From Endozoicomonas gorgoniicola (GTDB taxonomy: Bacteria; Pseudomonadota; Gammaproteobacteria; Pseudomonadales; Endozoicomonadaceae), in the NCBI RefSeq assembly GCF_025562715.2, contig NZ_JAPFCC010000001.1:2126501-2190500 (forward strand): a stretch of DNA of 64,000 nt. Direction: 5' to 3'. The position numbers and the translations under genes are program-made. A model generated the notes under the pieces. That model was not told the origin of the DNA and searched no databases. It saw nothing but the letters and a program-made list of their open reading frames with translations. Below are positions 34,125 to 42,229 of this stretch, piece by piece. Numbering within the stretch: position 1 is the stretch's first letter; each line of letters begins with the position of its first letter.

Positions 34125-35240
34125 ATGACATTCAACAGTACCGCACAAATTGTTAATGATATCCGTCAGGGAAAAATGGTTATCCTTGTGGATGACGAAG
34201 ATCGCGAAAATGAAGGGGATCTGATAATAGCTGCGGAGGCGGTAACTCCGGAAGCTATTAACTTCATGGCGAGATATGCCTGTGGCTTAATTTGCCTCAC
34301 TCTTGAAGAATCTATTTGTCAGCAACTGGATCTGCCTTTGATGGTGTCAGATAATGGCTGTGCTTACGGTACTGCATTCACCGTTTCAGTTGATGGTGTA
34401 AAAAATGTTACTACCGGAATCTCCGCTGCAGACCGGGCAGAAACAATTCTTGCTGCTGTAAATCCACACGCAAAACCATCAGATTTATCGCAGCCTGGTC
34501 ATATATTTCCACTGAGAGCCCGTAACGGTGGTGTACTGACCCGAGCTGGCCATACCGAGGCAGGTTGCGATCTTGCCGCTATGGCGGGGTTCAGGCCCTC
34601 TGCTGTCATTGTTGAAATTATGAATGAAGATGGCACCATGGCACGCCGTGATGATTTGGAAAAGTTTGCACAGAAACACGATCTGAAAATTGGAACAATA
34701 GCCGAACTGATCCATTACCGCCTGGAAACGGAAGGCACTGTCAATCGCATTGGACAACAGCGGCTACCTACCATTCATGGCGAGTTCAATATGGTGACCT
34801 ATGAAGACAAAATTGATGGCACCAGCCATATAGCTTTAACCATGGGGTCTGTTGCAGACGGACAGCCCAGTCTGGTGCGGGTTCACACGATCGATCCTCT
34901 GCGCGACTTGATGGGCGCAGAATATCAGGGGCCCAGAAACTGGAGTCTCTGGGAAGCGCTGGAAGAAGTGGCACGAGAGGGACGGGGCGTTGTTATCGCG
35001 CTGGGTAATACAGATACAGCCAACAGCCTGCTGCAAAGAGCGCCACAGCTGGCGAAAGAATCAAAGTCGGCTGGAAAGCGGGTTTATGCGGATGTGGGAA
35101 CCGGAGCCCAAATTTTAAAAGATCTTGGCGTCAGCAAAGTGCGCCATCTAGGACCTCCTCTGCGTTTTACCGGCTTGGAAGGGTACGGTATTAAGATTGT
35201 TGAAACCATTCCATTGAGTGAGAATCGCTATTCTGCCTGA
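34125..35240 (+). CDS. RibBA-like protein: DHBP synthase with degenerate GTP cyclohydrolase II domain
   Basis: 371 residues. The N-terminal RibB domain is complete: MVILVDDEDRENEGDLIIAA, YACGLICLTLEE, FTVSVDGVKNVTTGISAADR, PGHIFPLRARNGGVLTRAGH, TEAGCDLAAMAG. The C-terminal RibA-like domain lacks the Cys-rich zinc site and keeps only fragments (VRVHTIDPLRDLMGA, GAQILKDLGVSKVRHLG). It is likely to make 3,4-dihydroxy-2-butanone 4-phosphate only. An extra riboflavin enzyme fits the FMN demand of the neighbouring two-component monooxygenase. Confidence 0.9.
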   Translation: MTFNSTAQIVNDIRQGKMVILVDDEDRENEGDLIIAAEAVTPEAINFMARYACGLICLTLEESICQQLDLPLMVSDNGCAYGTAFTVSVDGVKNVTTGISAADRAETILAAVNPHAKPSDLSQPGHIFPLRARNGGVLTRAGHTEAGCDLAAMAGFRPSAVIVEIMNEDGTMARRDDLEKFAQKHDLKIGTIAELIHYRLETEGTVNRIGQQRLPTIHGEFNMVTYEDKIDGTSHIALTMGSVADGQPSLVRVHTIDPLRDLMGAEYQGPRNWSLWEALEEVAREGRGVVIALGNTDTANSLLQRAPQLAKESKSAGKRVYADVGTGAQILKDLGVSKVRHLGPPLRFTGLEGYGIKIVETIPLSENRYSA

Positions 35241-35252
35241 TTTTTTCCGACG

Positions 35253-35277
35253 GTTCCCATGCCTGGCATAGGAACCT
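35253..35277 (+). terminator. Hairpin after the RibB-like gene
   Basis: ggttcc/ggaacc with inner atgc/gcat around ctg; no T-run follows, so termination strength is uncertain. Confidence 0.5.
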
Positions 35278-35300
35278 GAGTTTGGCAGTGACCGCTTGCA

Positions 35301-35855
35301 TTAATGGGTGAAGTGTACAATGCCGTTTTCATGGCAGCCTGTGTACATCCCAAAACTGCTTTGTTCCCTTTCTTCAACGTACCTTTTCAGAATATCGCTG
35401 ATAGCGGGATAGAAAATATTGTCCCAGGGAATTTCACTGGTTGTGAGCAAACTTACCTTTAATGTTTCAGGGCCGGGTTGATCAGAAAATTGTATCAGTT
35501 TTGCACGAAATACGACGTACACTTCGTCGATCTGGGGTACGCTGAAAATGGAATAAGGTGCGATTATTTCGACCTTAGCACCTGTTTCCTCTCTGGTTTC
35601 CCTGATTGCTGCTGCTTCAACAGTCTCACCGCACTCCATAAACCCTGCCGGCAAAGTCCAGGTGCCAGGCCGAGGTTTGATTGCACGCTGGCACATCAGG
35701 TATTTACCTTCGTGTTCAACTATACAGCCCGTTATAATTTTTGGGTTCTGATAAAACACATGATGGCAGTCACCACAGGTCAGGCGGAAGTGAGAATCAC
35801 TGTTTTGCTCACGATAACGCAGATTATTGCTGCCACATTCTGAACAGTATTTCAT
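35301..35855 (-). CDS. NUDIX hydrolase with N-terminal zinc ribbon
   Basis: 184 residues. A zinc ribbon (YCSECGSNN and LTCGDCHHVFY) is followed by the Nudix domain with box GFMECGETVEAAAIRETREE then TGAKV, matching Gx5Ex7REUxEExGU. This layout is that of the ADP-ribose/NADH or FAD pyrophosphatase-like ribbon Nudix proteins. A housecleaning or flavin/NAD-salvage function is possible; the substrate cannot be told. It lies between the RibB-like gene and the regulator. Confidence 0.9.
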   Translation of the reverse strand: MKYCSECGSNNLRYREQNSDSHFRLTCGDCHHVFYQNPKIITGCIVEHEGKYLMCQRAIKPRPGTWTLPAGFMECGETVEAAAIRETREETGAKVEIIAPYSIFSVPQIDEVYVVFRAKLIQFSDQPGPETLKVSLLTTSEIPWDNIFYPAISDILKRYVEEREQSSFGMYTGCHENGIVHFTH

Positions 35856-35910
35856 GAATAAAAATTCCAGCCATTTTGATTAGTGCGACTCAATCTGAGG
35901 CCAAGCCGGA

Positions 35911-36678
35911 TCAGGTTCTTTCAGGAAACTCTACACGTTGAACTGAATAGATGTCGGTCTGGATTTCTTCCCCGTCTTTTTGCTGCTCAGTGATAACTTT
36001 TAACGCAACTTCGGCAGCCTTCTTTATGTGATTCAGGCAGGCTGTATGAGCCTTGTTGACATCCCTGCTTTTGATGGCTGCAACGATTCTGGTCATTTCA
36101 GTATCACTGTCCCGGCTGCGCTTTTTCCGGGACAGTGATGTAGCCCGAAGATAATTAACCCGAGCCTGTTGTTGCCGTAACAGGTTTGCAGTGATTTTAT
36201 TTCCACAGCCTTCATAGAGAACCTCATAAAAATGGTTCACCATTTCAAGAATAGCGGTAATCTCACCCTCTTTCAGTCGGGCTTTCAGTTTTCCAAGGGC
36301 GTATTCAAGGTCAAGAACCTGCTCTTCGGAAGCATTGAGTGTGAAAAGTTCCACAACCATACATTCCAGTGCGCAGCGCAACTCATAAATTTCCCGGGCA
36401 CTGTCCGAGGTCATTACTGCAACCCTGGGGCCTTTGCCTTCCAGGTATTCTACCAGCCCCTCCGATTCAAGATGACGCAAAGCCTCACGGATAGAGGTAC
36501 GACTTACCCCAAGAAGGTCGCAGAGATCCCGCTCTACCAAGCGGTCACCAGGCAGTAATTGAAAATTCAGAATGGCACCACGCAGAGCATTAAGCACTTT
36601 TATCCGCAGGGTTAAGGCAGTGCGTTCGATCTTTACGCGGTCATCCAGTGGCTGTCTCAGCATGGTTACTCTTTCCAT
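35911..36678 (-). CDS. GntR-family regulator, FadR/FCD subfamily
   Basis: 255 residues. An N-terminal winged helix (LRGAILNFQLLPGDRLVERD, LLGVSRTSIREALRHLESEG) is followed by the all-helical FCD ligand domain (EIYELRCALECMVVELFTLN, and later His positions typical of the metal site). It is probably the repressor that binds the four TGGTATACCA palindromes in the cluster; binding is inferred from proximity and from the known half-site of this subfamily. It is oriented with the catabolic operon and has its own gap of 30 bases to the CMD gene. Confidence 0.92.
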   Translation of the reverse strand: MERVTMLRQPLDDRVKIERTALTLRIKVLNALRGAILNFQLLPGDRLVERDLCDLLGVSRTSIREALRHLESEGLVEYLEGKGPRVAVMTSDSAREIYELRCALECMVVELFTLNASEEQVLDLEYALGKLKARLKEGEITAILEMVNHFYEVLYEGCGNKITANLLRQQQARVNYLRATSLSRKKRSRDSDTEMTRIVAAIKSRDVNKAHTACLNHIKKAAEVALKVITEQQKDGEEIQTDIYSVQRVEFPERT

Positions 36679-36708
36679 AAGGCTTAATGGGAGTCCGGCA
36701 AAAACTGA

Positions 36709-37098
36709 TCAGTCTTTACTGGCAGCGTCTACCTCCTCAAATACTGCTCTAGCAACCCTGAAACTGTCGATGGCTGCTGGCACTCCGCAATAAATCGCTG
36801 TCTGCATCAGAACCTCTCTAATTTCTTCACGAGTCAGCCCGTTGTTGAGGGCACCGCGCACATGGAGTTTTAGTTCGTGTGGGCGGTTCAGTGCTGTGAT
36901 CATAGCAAGATTCAGCATGCTTCTCACTTTGAGCGACAAACCCTCTCGCTGCCAGACATCTCCCCAGCAATATTCAGTGACCAGCTGCTGAAGAGGCATG
37001 GTGAACTCGTCAGCATTTTCAATGCTGGCGTTAACATAGTCTGCACCGAGCACTTCGCGACGTGTGTCCAGGCCTTTTTCGAATTTTTCTGTAGCCAT
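36709..37098 (-). CDS. Carboxymuconolactone decarboxylase (CMD) family protein
   Basis: 129 residues, PcaC-like length and pattern: KGLDTRREVLGADYV, EYCWGDVWQREGLSLKVRSM, LNLAMITALNRPHELKLHVR, GALNNGLTREEIREVLMQTA, IYCGVPAAIDSFRVA. True PcaC acts on carboxymuconolactone; with no other ring-fission genes of that pathway here it more likely handles a lactone or decarboxylation step in this cluster. That is inference. Confidence 0.85.
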   Translation of the reverse strand: MATEKFEKGLDTRREVLGADYVNASIENADEFTMPLQQLVTEYCWGDVWQREGLSLKVRSMLNLAMITALNRPHELKLHVRGALNNGLTREEIREVLMQTAIYCGVPAAIDSFRVARAVFEEVDAASKD

Positions 37099-37110
37099 CG
37101 TATGAAACTC

Positions 37111-38565
37111 CTAAATTCCACCCATCATCATGTATTTGATTTCTACGTAATCTTCTATGCCATAACGGGAGCCTTCCCGGCCTGTTCCTGACTCCTTAAT
37201 ACCCCCAAAAGGAGCCACTTCCGTGGAAATAATACCCTCATTAATACCAACCATGCCGTACTCCAGGCTTTCTCCGGTACGCCACGCCCGACCAATATCC
37301 CTGGTGTAGACATAGGCAGCCAGACCAGAATCCGTATCATTTGCCATGCTGATGGCTTCTTCTTCCGTGCTGAAACGGAATACTGGGGCCAGAGGGCCAA
37401 AGGTCTCTTCCTTTGCCACTTTCATATCGGAAGTGACATTATAAACGACTGTAGGCTTGTAAAAGTTACTGGCTTCAGCCTGGGGCTCTCCCCCTGTAGT
37501 AACAATCGCACCTTTGGCAACTGCATCTGCTACATGGTCTGTTATTTTTTCTACTGCCGCCGCATTTATCAGCGGTCCTTGGGTTACTTCTGGCTCCATG
37601 CCATTACCGGTTTTTAACTGCTTGACCGCTGTAGTCAGTTTTTCCAGAAATAGGTCATGTACTTCATCCTGAACCAGAAAACGATTGGTGCAAACGCAAG
37701 TCTGTCCGGCGTTGCGGAATTTTGACGCCATAGCACCTTCGACAGCTGCATTGAGGTCTGCATCATTAAATACGATGAACGGCGCATTGCCTCCCAGTTC
37801 CAGTGAAACCTTTTTGACACTGCCTGCACATTGCTGCATAAGCAATTTACCGATTTTTGTTGAGCCGGTAAAACTCAGCTTGCGAATGATTTTACTAGAG
37901 GTCAGTTCTCCACCGATAGCCAGTGCATCACCAGTAATAACATTGAATATTCCCGCAGGAACACCTGCTTTTTCAGCGAGAGCTGCCAGTGCCAGTGCTG
38001 AAAAGGGTGTTTCAGGTGCAGGCTTGACCACGAAAGAGCAGCCTGCAGCCAGAGCGGGAGCACATTTTCGGGTAATCATTGCCGCTGGAAAATTCCACGG
38101 GGTCACCGCAGCTACAACTCCTATTGGCTGTTTGACCACAACCAGTCGTGCATCGGGTTTATGGGTTGGAATGACATCGCCGTATACTCGCTTGCCTTCT
38201 TCTGCAAACCACTCAAGGAAGCTGGCGGCGTAGGCTATTTCTCCTCTGGCTTCGGCCAGGGGTTTGCCCTGCTCCAGGGTAAGAATTTCAGCCAGCTCGT
38301 TCACATGAGCCATCATCAGGTCATACCAGCGCATTAGAACTCTACTACGTTCTTTTGCAGTTCTGGCAGCCCATTGGTGGCGAGCAGCTTCAGCACTGTT
38401 GATCGCCTGACGGGTTGCATCAGCGCCGAGCATGGGTACTGTTCCGAGCAACTCGCCAGTAGCAGGGTTATGAACCTGCTGAATAGCATTGTCTTTGTCG
38501 TTTATCCACTGACCGGCAATATAGGCCTGCTGTTTAAATAACCAACTGCTTGGCATAGTAATCAA
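37111..38565 (-). CDS. gabD: NAD(P)-dependent succinate-semialdehyde dehydrogenase
   Basis: 484 residues; typical GabD-type ALDH: QAYIAGQWINDKDN, VTPWNFPAAMITRK, SFTGSTKIGKLLMQQCA, catalytic Glu in SLELGGNAPFIVF, catalytic Cys in RNAGQTCVCTNRF, and EETFGPLAPVFRF. It oxidises succinic semialdehyde to succinate. In a pyridine-betaine pathway it would be the last step (TgnE-like). The CMD gene follows after 12 bases and the flavin reductase precedes after 9. Confidence 0.9.
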   Translation of the reverse strand: MITMPSSWLFKQQAYIAGQWINDKDNAIQQVHNPATGELLGTVPMLGADATRQAINSAEAARHQWAARTAKERSRVLMRWYDLMMAHVNELAEILTLEQGKPLAEARGEIAYAASFLEWFAEEGKRVYGDVIPTHKPDARLVVVKQPIGVVAAVTPWNFPAAMITRKCAPALAAGCSFVVKPAPETPFSALALAALAEKAGVPAGIFNVITGDALAIGGELTSSKIIRKLSFTGSTKIGKLLMQQCAGSVKKVSLELGGNAPFIVFNDADLNAAVEGAMASKFRNAGQTCVCTNRFLVQDEVHDLFLEKLTTAVKQLKTGNGMEPEVTQGPLINAAAVEKITDHVADAVAKGAIVTTGGEPQAEASNFYKPTVVYNVTSDMKVAKEETFGPLAPVFRFSTEEEAISMANDTDSGLAAYVYTRDIGRAWRTGESLEYGMVGINEGIISTEVAPFGGIKESGTGREGSRYGIEDYVEIKYMMMGGI

Positions 38566-38574
38566 TCCTTTTGC

Positions 38575-39072
38575 TCAGACTGTGGCTGGCTTTTCCCATG
38601 CAGTGATTTTACCACGGCAGTAAACCATGGGAGTGTTTTGTTCATTGAGCTGAATATGTTTCACCTGTCCAATCAGAATGGCATGGTCTCCACCTTCATA
38701 CTCATTCCAGAGGATACACTCCAGAGTGCTGACAGCACCTTCAATGACAGGAACACCTGTTTCACCTTTGCGAATCGGGATGTCTTTAATAGCGTCTGCC
38801 TTGGCTTCACCTTTTTTGGCAAAGGCAAAAGCAGGCCCTGTCTGTTCTGCTGACAGAATATTGATGGCAAAACGCTTGCCTTTACTCAGGATTGGATATG
38901 TATCAGAGCTATAGTTTGGACATACCAGAACCAAAGCAGGATCCATGGACAGAGCACTGAAGGCACTGGCAGTCAGCCCAGTGACTGTCCCGTCTTCATT
39001 GTAAGCGGTCACAACGGTTACACCGGCTGGAAAAGAGCCCAGAGCCTGTTTGTAAAGATCTTCACTAATCAT
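38575..39072 (-). CDS. Flavin reductase (HpaC-like)
   Basis: 165 residues: FPAGVTVVTAYNEDGTVTGL, TASAFSALSMDPALVLVC, FAINILSAEQTGPAFAFAKK, CILWNEYEGGDHAILIGQVK. It fits the FMN/FAD:NAD(P)H reductase domain of two-component monooxygenases. It should supply reduced flavin to the LLM oxygenase at 32571-33620, though the two are in different transcription units under the same predicted operator. Candidate TgnA-type reductase. Confidence 0.9.
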   Translation of the reverse strand: MISEDLYKQALGSFPAGVTVVTAYNEDGTVTGLTASAFSALSMDPALVLVCPNYSSDTYPILSKGKRFAINILSAEQTGPAFAFAKKGEAKADAIKDIPIRKGETGVPVIEGAVSTLECILWNEYEGGDHAILIGQVKHIQLNEQNTPMVYCRGKITAWEKPATV

Positions 39073-39135
39073 TATTATTTTCTCTCTAAGCCATAAGTAA
39101 CGGGCTTTGTGGTTTTATTATTAAACTTTGCAGGC

Positions 39136-40614
39136 TCAACGCATAACAAAAGGATCAGCCATGGGTTCGCTGGAGAGATTCAGCCAGACAGTTTTCTTTT
39201 CAGTAAAAGCCAGAACAGAATCAATACCGGATTCACGGCCATAACCACTGTTTTTGAAACCACCAATAGACGCCATAGCTGAAACAGCGCGATAAGTGTT
39301 GACCCAGATAATGCCGGACTGAACATTTTTAGCCATTCTGTGCGCCCGGGCTAAATCCCTGGTCCAGATACCTGCTGCCAGGCCAAATTGGGAGTCATTG
39401 GCAATAGCCAGAGCTTCACTTTCATCTTTAAACGGAATCACAGCAGCAATAGGTCCGAAGACTTCTTCCTGCATCAGATAGTCGGCATTACTGTTACATT
39501 CAAAGACCGTAGGTTCAAAATACCAGCCCTCAGCAATATCCGGTTTGTTACCCCCCAGGCGCAGGCGTGCACCTTCGGCTTTTGCTTTTTCAACAAAGGA
39601 TTCAACAACCGACAGTTGTTGTGCAGTTGCCATAGGTCCCATTTCGCTGGAATCATCCCTGGGATGACCGATTTTAATTCGTTCTGCCCGATTGAGAAGC
39701 TTACTTAGAAAGGTGTCGTAGATGCTTTCATGCACGAGCAGGCGGGAGCCAGCAACACAGCTCTGGCCTGAGGCAGCAAAGATTCCGGCCACAGCTCCAT
39801 TGACGGCACTGTCAATATCAGCATCGCCAAAGATAATCTGTGGAGACTTACCTCCCAGCTCCAGCGACAGTCTGGCAAAGTTCTCGGCCGAGTTGCGGAC
39901 AACATGGCGGGCGGTTTCAGTACCACCGGTAAAAGCAATTTTCTTGACCAGTGGATGACTGGTCAACGCCGCACCAGCTTTAGCGCCATAGCCTGTAATA
40001 ATATTAACGACGCCCTTTGGAAATCCTGCTTCTTCAGTTAACTGCGCCAATTCCAGCAGAGTTGCCGAAGCGTGTTCAGAAGGCTTGATAACAATGGTAT
40101 TGCCTGCTGCCAGGGCGGGAGCCAGTTTGATTGCCGTCAGATAGAGTGGGCTGTTCCATGGAATAATGGCAGCCACAACGCCCACAGGCTCGTGGATTGT
40201 ATAAGCCATCATATCCTGCTTATCCAGTGGCAGGGTTTCACCTTCCAGCTTGTCTGCAAGTCCGGCAGTGTAATAGAAAAACTCAGGCAGATAGCCGACC
40301 TGGCTGCGGGTTTCCCTGATCAGCTTGCCATTGTCAGTGCTTTCCAGCTGTGCCAGTGTTTCGATATTTTCGGCAATTAAATCACCCAGTTTACGTAGCA
40401 GTTTTCCCCTTGCTGTTGCGGTAAGGCTGCGCCATTCCTGACTCTCGAAAGCCTTTAGTGCAGACTCAACGGCTCTGGTTACATCACTTTCATCGGCATC
40501 AGGGAACTCTGCCCATGCCTGGGTAGTGGATGGGTCAAGGCTTTTGAATGTCTGACCAGAAAAAGAGTCTGTCCATTCTCCGTTAATGTACATCTGGAAT
40601 TTTTGCAGGCTCAT
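39136..40614 (-). CDS. Aldehyde dehydrogenase of the catabolic operon
   Basis: 492 residues with ALDH motifs: MYINGEWTDSFSG, IIPWNSPLYLTAIKLAPALA, AFTGGTETARHVV, catalytic Glu in RLSLELGGKSPQIIF, catalytic Cys in ASGQSCVAGSRLL, EEVFGPIAAVIPF. It differs from the SSADH in the same operon, so it oxidises another aldehyde or hemiacetal. In the trigonelline route this is the step on the ring-opened hydroxybutyrolactone (TgnC-like). The substrate is inferred. Confidence 0.88.
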   Translation of the reverse strand: MSLQKFQMYINGEWTDSFSGQTFKSLDPSTTQAWAEFPDADESDVTRAVESALKAFESQEWRSLTATARGKLLRKLGDLIAENIETLAQLESTDNGKLIRETRSQVGYLPEFFYYTAGLADKLEGETLPLDKQDMMAYTIHEPVGVVAAIIPWNSPLYLTAIKLAPALAAGNTIVIKPSEHASATLLELAQLTEEAGFPKGVVNIITGYGAKAGAALTSHPLVKKIAFTGGTETARHVVRNSAENFARLSLELGGKSPQIIFGDADIDSAVNGAVAGIFAASGQSCVAGSRLLVHESIYDTFLSKLLNRAERIKIGHPRDDSSEMGPMATAQQLSVVESFVEKAKAEGARLRLGGNKPDIAEGWYFEPTVFECNSNADYLMQEEVFGPIAAVIPFKDESEALAIANDSQFGLAAGIWTRDLARAHRMAKNVQSGIIWVNTYRAVSAMASIGGFKNSGYGRESGIDSVLAFTEKKTVWLNLSSEPMADPFVMR

Positions 40615-40619
40615 ATATA

Positions 40620-41432
40620 TTACTCCTGATTATCTGGCCGGTTATAAATCGTTGTTAAAAACCGCTGGAGACTATCATTGACCTGTTTTGGAGACTCGAC
40701 GGGCATCATATGGCGTTCACCGTCGAGTACTTCGGCTTTTGCTTCGGGCATGCATTCGGCGAGAGCATAAGTCATTTGTGGTGTTGAACCTACGTCCAGC
40801 TCTCCAGTCAGAACCAAAGTTGGAATCTTTACTTCGCTCAGCTGCTCCACCATATAATTGTCAGAGTTGGCAAATAGCTCATAGGTTTTCAGATAACCCA
40901 TGTGACTATTATTCTTTAACCTCTTTCTGGTGGCATTGACTTGAGCCGGATTTGCAGCCACATATTCAGGGCTGAACCAGCGATCTATAGCTGGTTCGAT
41001 ATTGGCTGCGGGACCTTTTACTGCCACTTCTTTTGTACGGGCCTTAACCCTTTCGCGCTGTTTTTCAGTGCGGTTGAATACGCTGTTCATTATAACCATC
41101 GCGTTCAGGTGTTCTGGATAGTGCAGGGCAAAAGCCCGGGCAACCAGCCCCCCCATAGAAAAGCCGATCACACAGGCTTTTTCTACTTGCAAATGGTTCA
41201 GAAGCTCTTTCAGTTGATCTGCATAATCTTTCAGATTGGCACTGTCAGAAGGCTGATGACTGTGACCATGTCCAAGCATGTCATAGGTGATGGTTTTATA
41301 TGAAGGGGTAAGGCTGACCAGCTGTCCACCCCACATGAACTGATCCAGACCTACGCCATGAATAAGTACAATTGCTTCACCGTCGCCTGACACCTGATAA
41401 CAGGTGCCTGCAGGAGATGTTTGATACGTCAT
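40620..41432 (-). CDS. Alpha/beta hydrolase of the catabolic operon
   Basis: 270 residues. Oxyanion HG motif in VLIHGVGLDQFMW, nucleophile elbow GFSMGGLVARAFAL, acid in LVLTGELDVGSTPQMT, and His in GERHMMPVESP. Such enzymes hydrolyse C-C, amide or ester bonds; in the trigonelline pathway a hydrolase of this fold (TgnD-like) releases methylamine, formate, CO2 and succinic semialdehyde. It is 5 bases downstream-coupled to the ALDH and 12 bases from the AA_synth gene. Confidence 0.88.
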   Translation of the reverse strand: MTYQTSPAGTCYQVSGDGEAIVLIHGVGLDQFMWGGQLVSLTPSYKTITYDMLGHGHSHQPSDSANLKDYADQLKELLNHLQVEKACVIGFSMGGLVARAFALHYPEHLNAMVIMNSVFNRTEKQRERVKARTKEVAVKGPAANIEPAIDRWFSPEYVAANPAQVNATRKRLKNNSHMGYLKTYELFANSDNYMVEQLSEVKIPTLVLTGELDVGSTPQMTYALAECMPEAKAEVLDGERHMMPVESPKQVNDSLQRFLTTIYNRPDNQE

Positions 41433-41444
41433 ACAGTCACCCGC

Positions 41445-42038
41445 TTACTTGACTTCAGCTTCTTCAGCGAGTGCTTTCAGGTCTTCATAGCGGTTGCCTA
41501 TACGAGGGTGTACACGACCACCGTCGGATGCTCCCAGACAGACAACAATTTCGTCGGCTCTTGGAGAGTCTTCAATATTCATCTCCAGAGTGATGTAGTG
41601 GGATCGAAAGCCTTCGTCGTCTTTATGCATCATTGGAATCTGGATAGAAGTGCCTGGGCCGCCACGCTTATTAGTGAATGACAGATAACTCTGGGCATCG
41701 ACAGCATTTCGGTAATGGTTACCAAAGCGCAGGGTGTGAATCACGGCAGAGGCGTGTTCAATCTCACCTTCAGCACCGACAACAGCAGCTTTACCGTAGG
41801 CTTCAATATTAGACAGTCCACCAATGTATTTACCGACGTATTCGACAATCAAAGCACCCAGATCAGAGCATGACTGTTTGATTTCCGGGCTCAGGTCTTC
41901 AACAAAACCACGCCCATTCCAAGGGTTTTTAATAACAGCTGCAACACCCACCATGGTAACCGGTTTGTCAGCAGCTTTTCCGCCTTCGACACGGGTTTCT
42001 TCAATGGTGGTGACGATTTTGCGAATTTCGAAGCTCAT
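41445..42038 (-). CDS. AA_synth family protein (PF06684-like)
   Basis: 197 residues: EIRKIVTTIEETRVEGGKAA, VTMVGVAAVIKNPWNGRGFV, YVGKYIGGLSNIEAYGKAAV, VGAEGEIEHASAVIHTLRFG, NKRGGPGTSIQIPMMHKDDE. This is the amino acid synthesis family, of unproven function, seen often in degradation clusters. It is the first gene of the operon running to the GntR gene, 53 bp after operator site 3. A role in hydrolysis or isomerisation of a ring-cleavage product is possible but not shown. Confidence 0.85.
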   Translation of the reverse strand: MSFEIRKIVTTIEETRVEGGKAADKPVTMVGVAAVIKNPWNGRGFVEDLSPEIKQSCSDLGALIVEYVGKYIGGLSNIEAYGKAAVVGAEGEIEHASAVIHTLRFGNHYRNAVDAQSYLSFTNKRGGPGTSIQIPMMHKDDEGFRSHYITLEMNIEDSPRADEIVVCLGASDGGRVHPRIGNRYEDLKALAEEAEVK

Positions 42039-42090
42039 GGTCTTTCCTCATTTCTTATTTTCAGTATCAGAGTTTTCTGGCTACTCTGTC

Positions 42091-42106
42091 TTATGGCATA
42101 CCATAA
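42091..42106. promoter_or_regulatory. GntR-type operator site 3
   Basis: TTATGGCATACCATAA, a near-perfect palindrome of the same type as sites 1, 2 and 4, located 53 bp before the AA_synth start and hence ahead of the whole catabolic operon. Confidence 0.7.
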
Positions 42107-42229
42107 GACAATGTTTGTTTGAAAAAAGTTATCCCCGCAGAAAGTATTGGCTCAGGTATTTATCTGCCGGAGAAGCTTATTGAATGAAACGACTGCCCCG
42201 TTACCCACAGTAACGGAGCAGAAGATATA

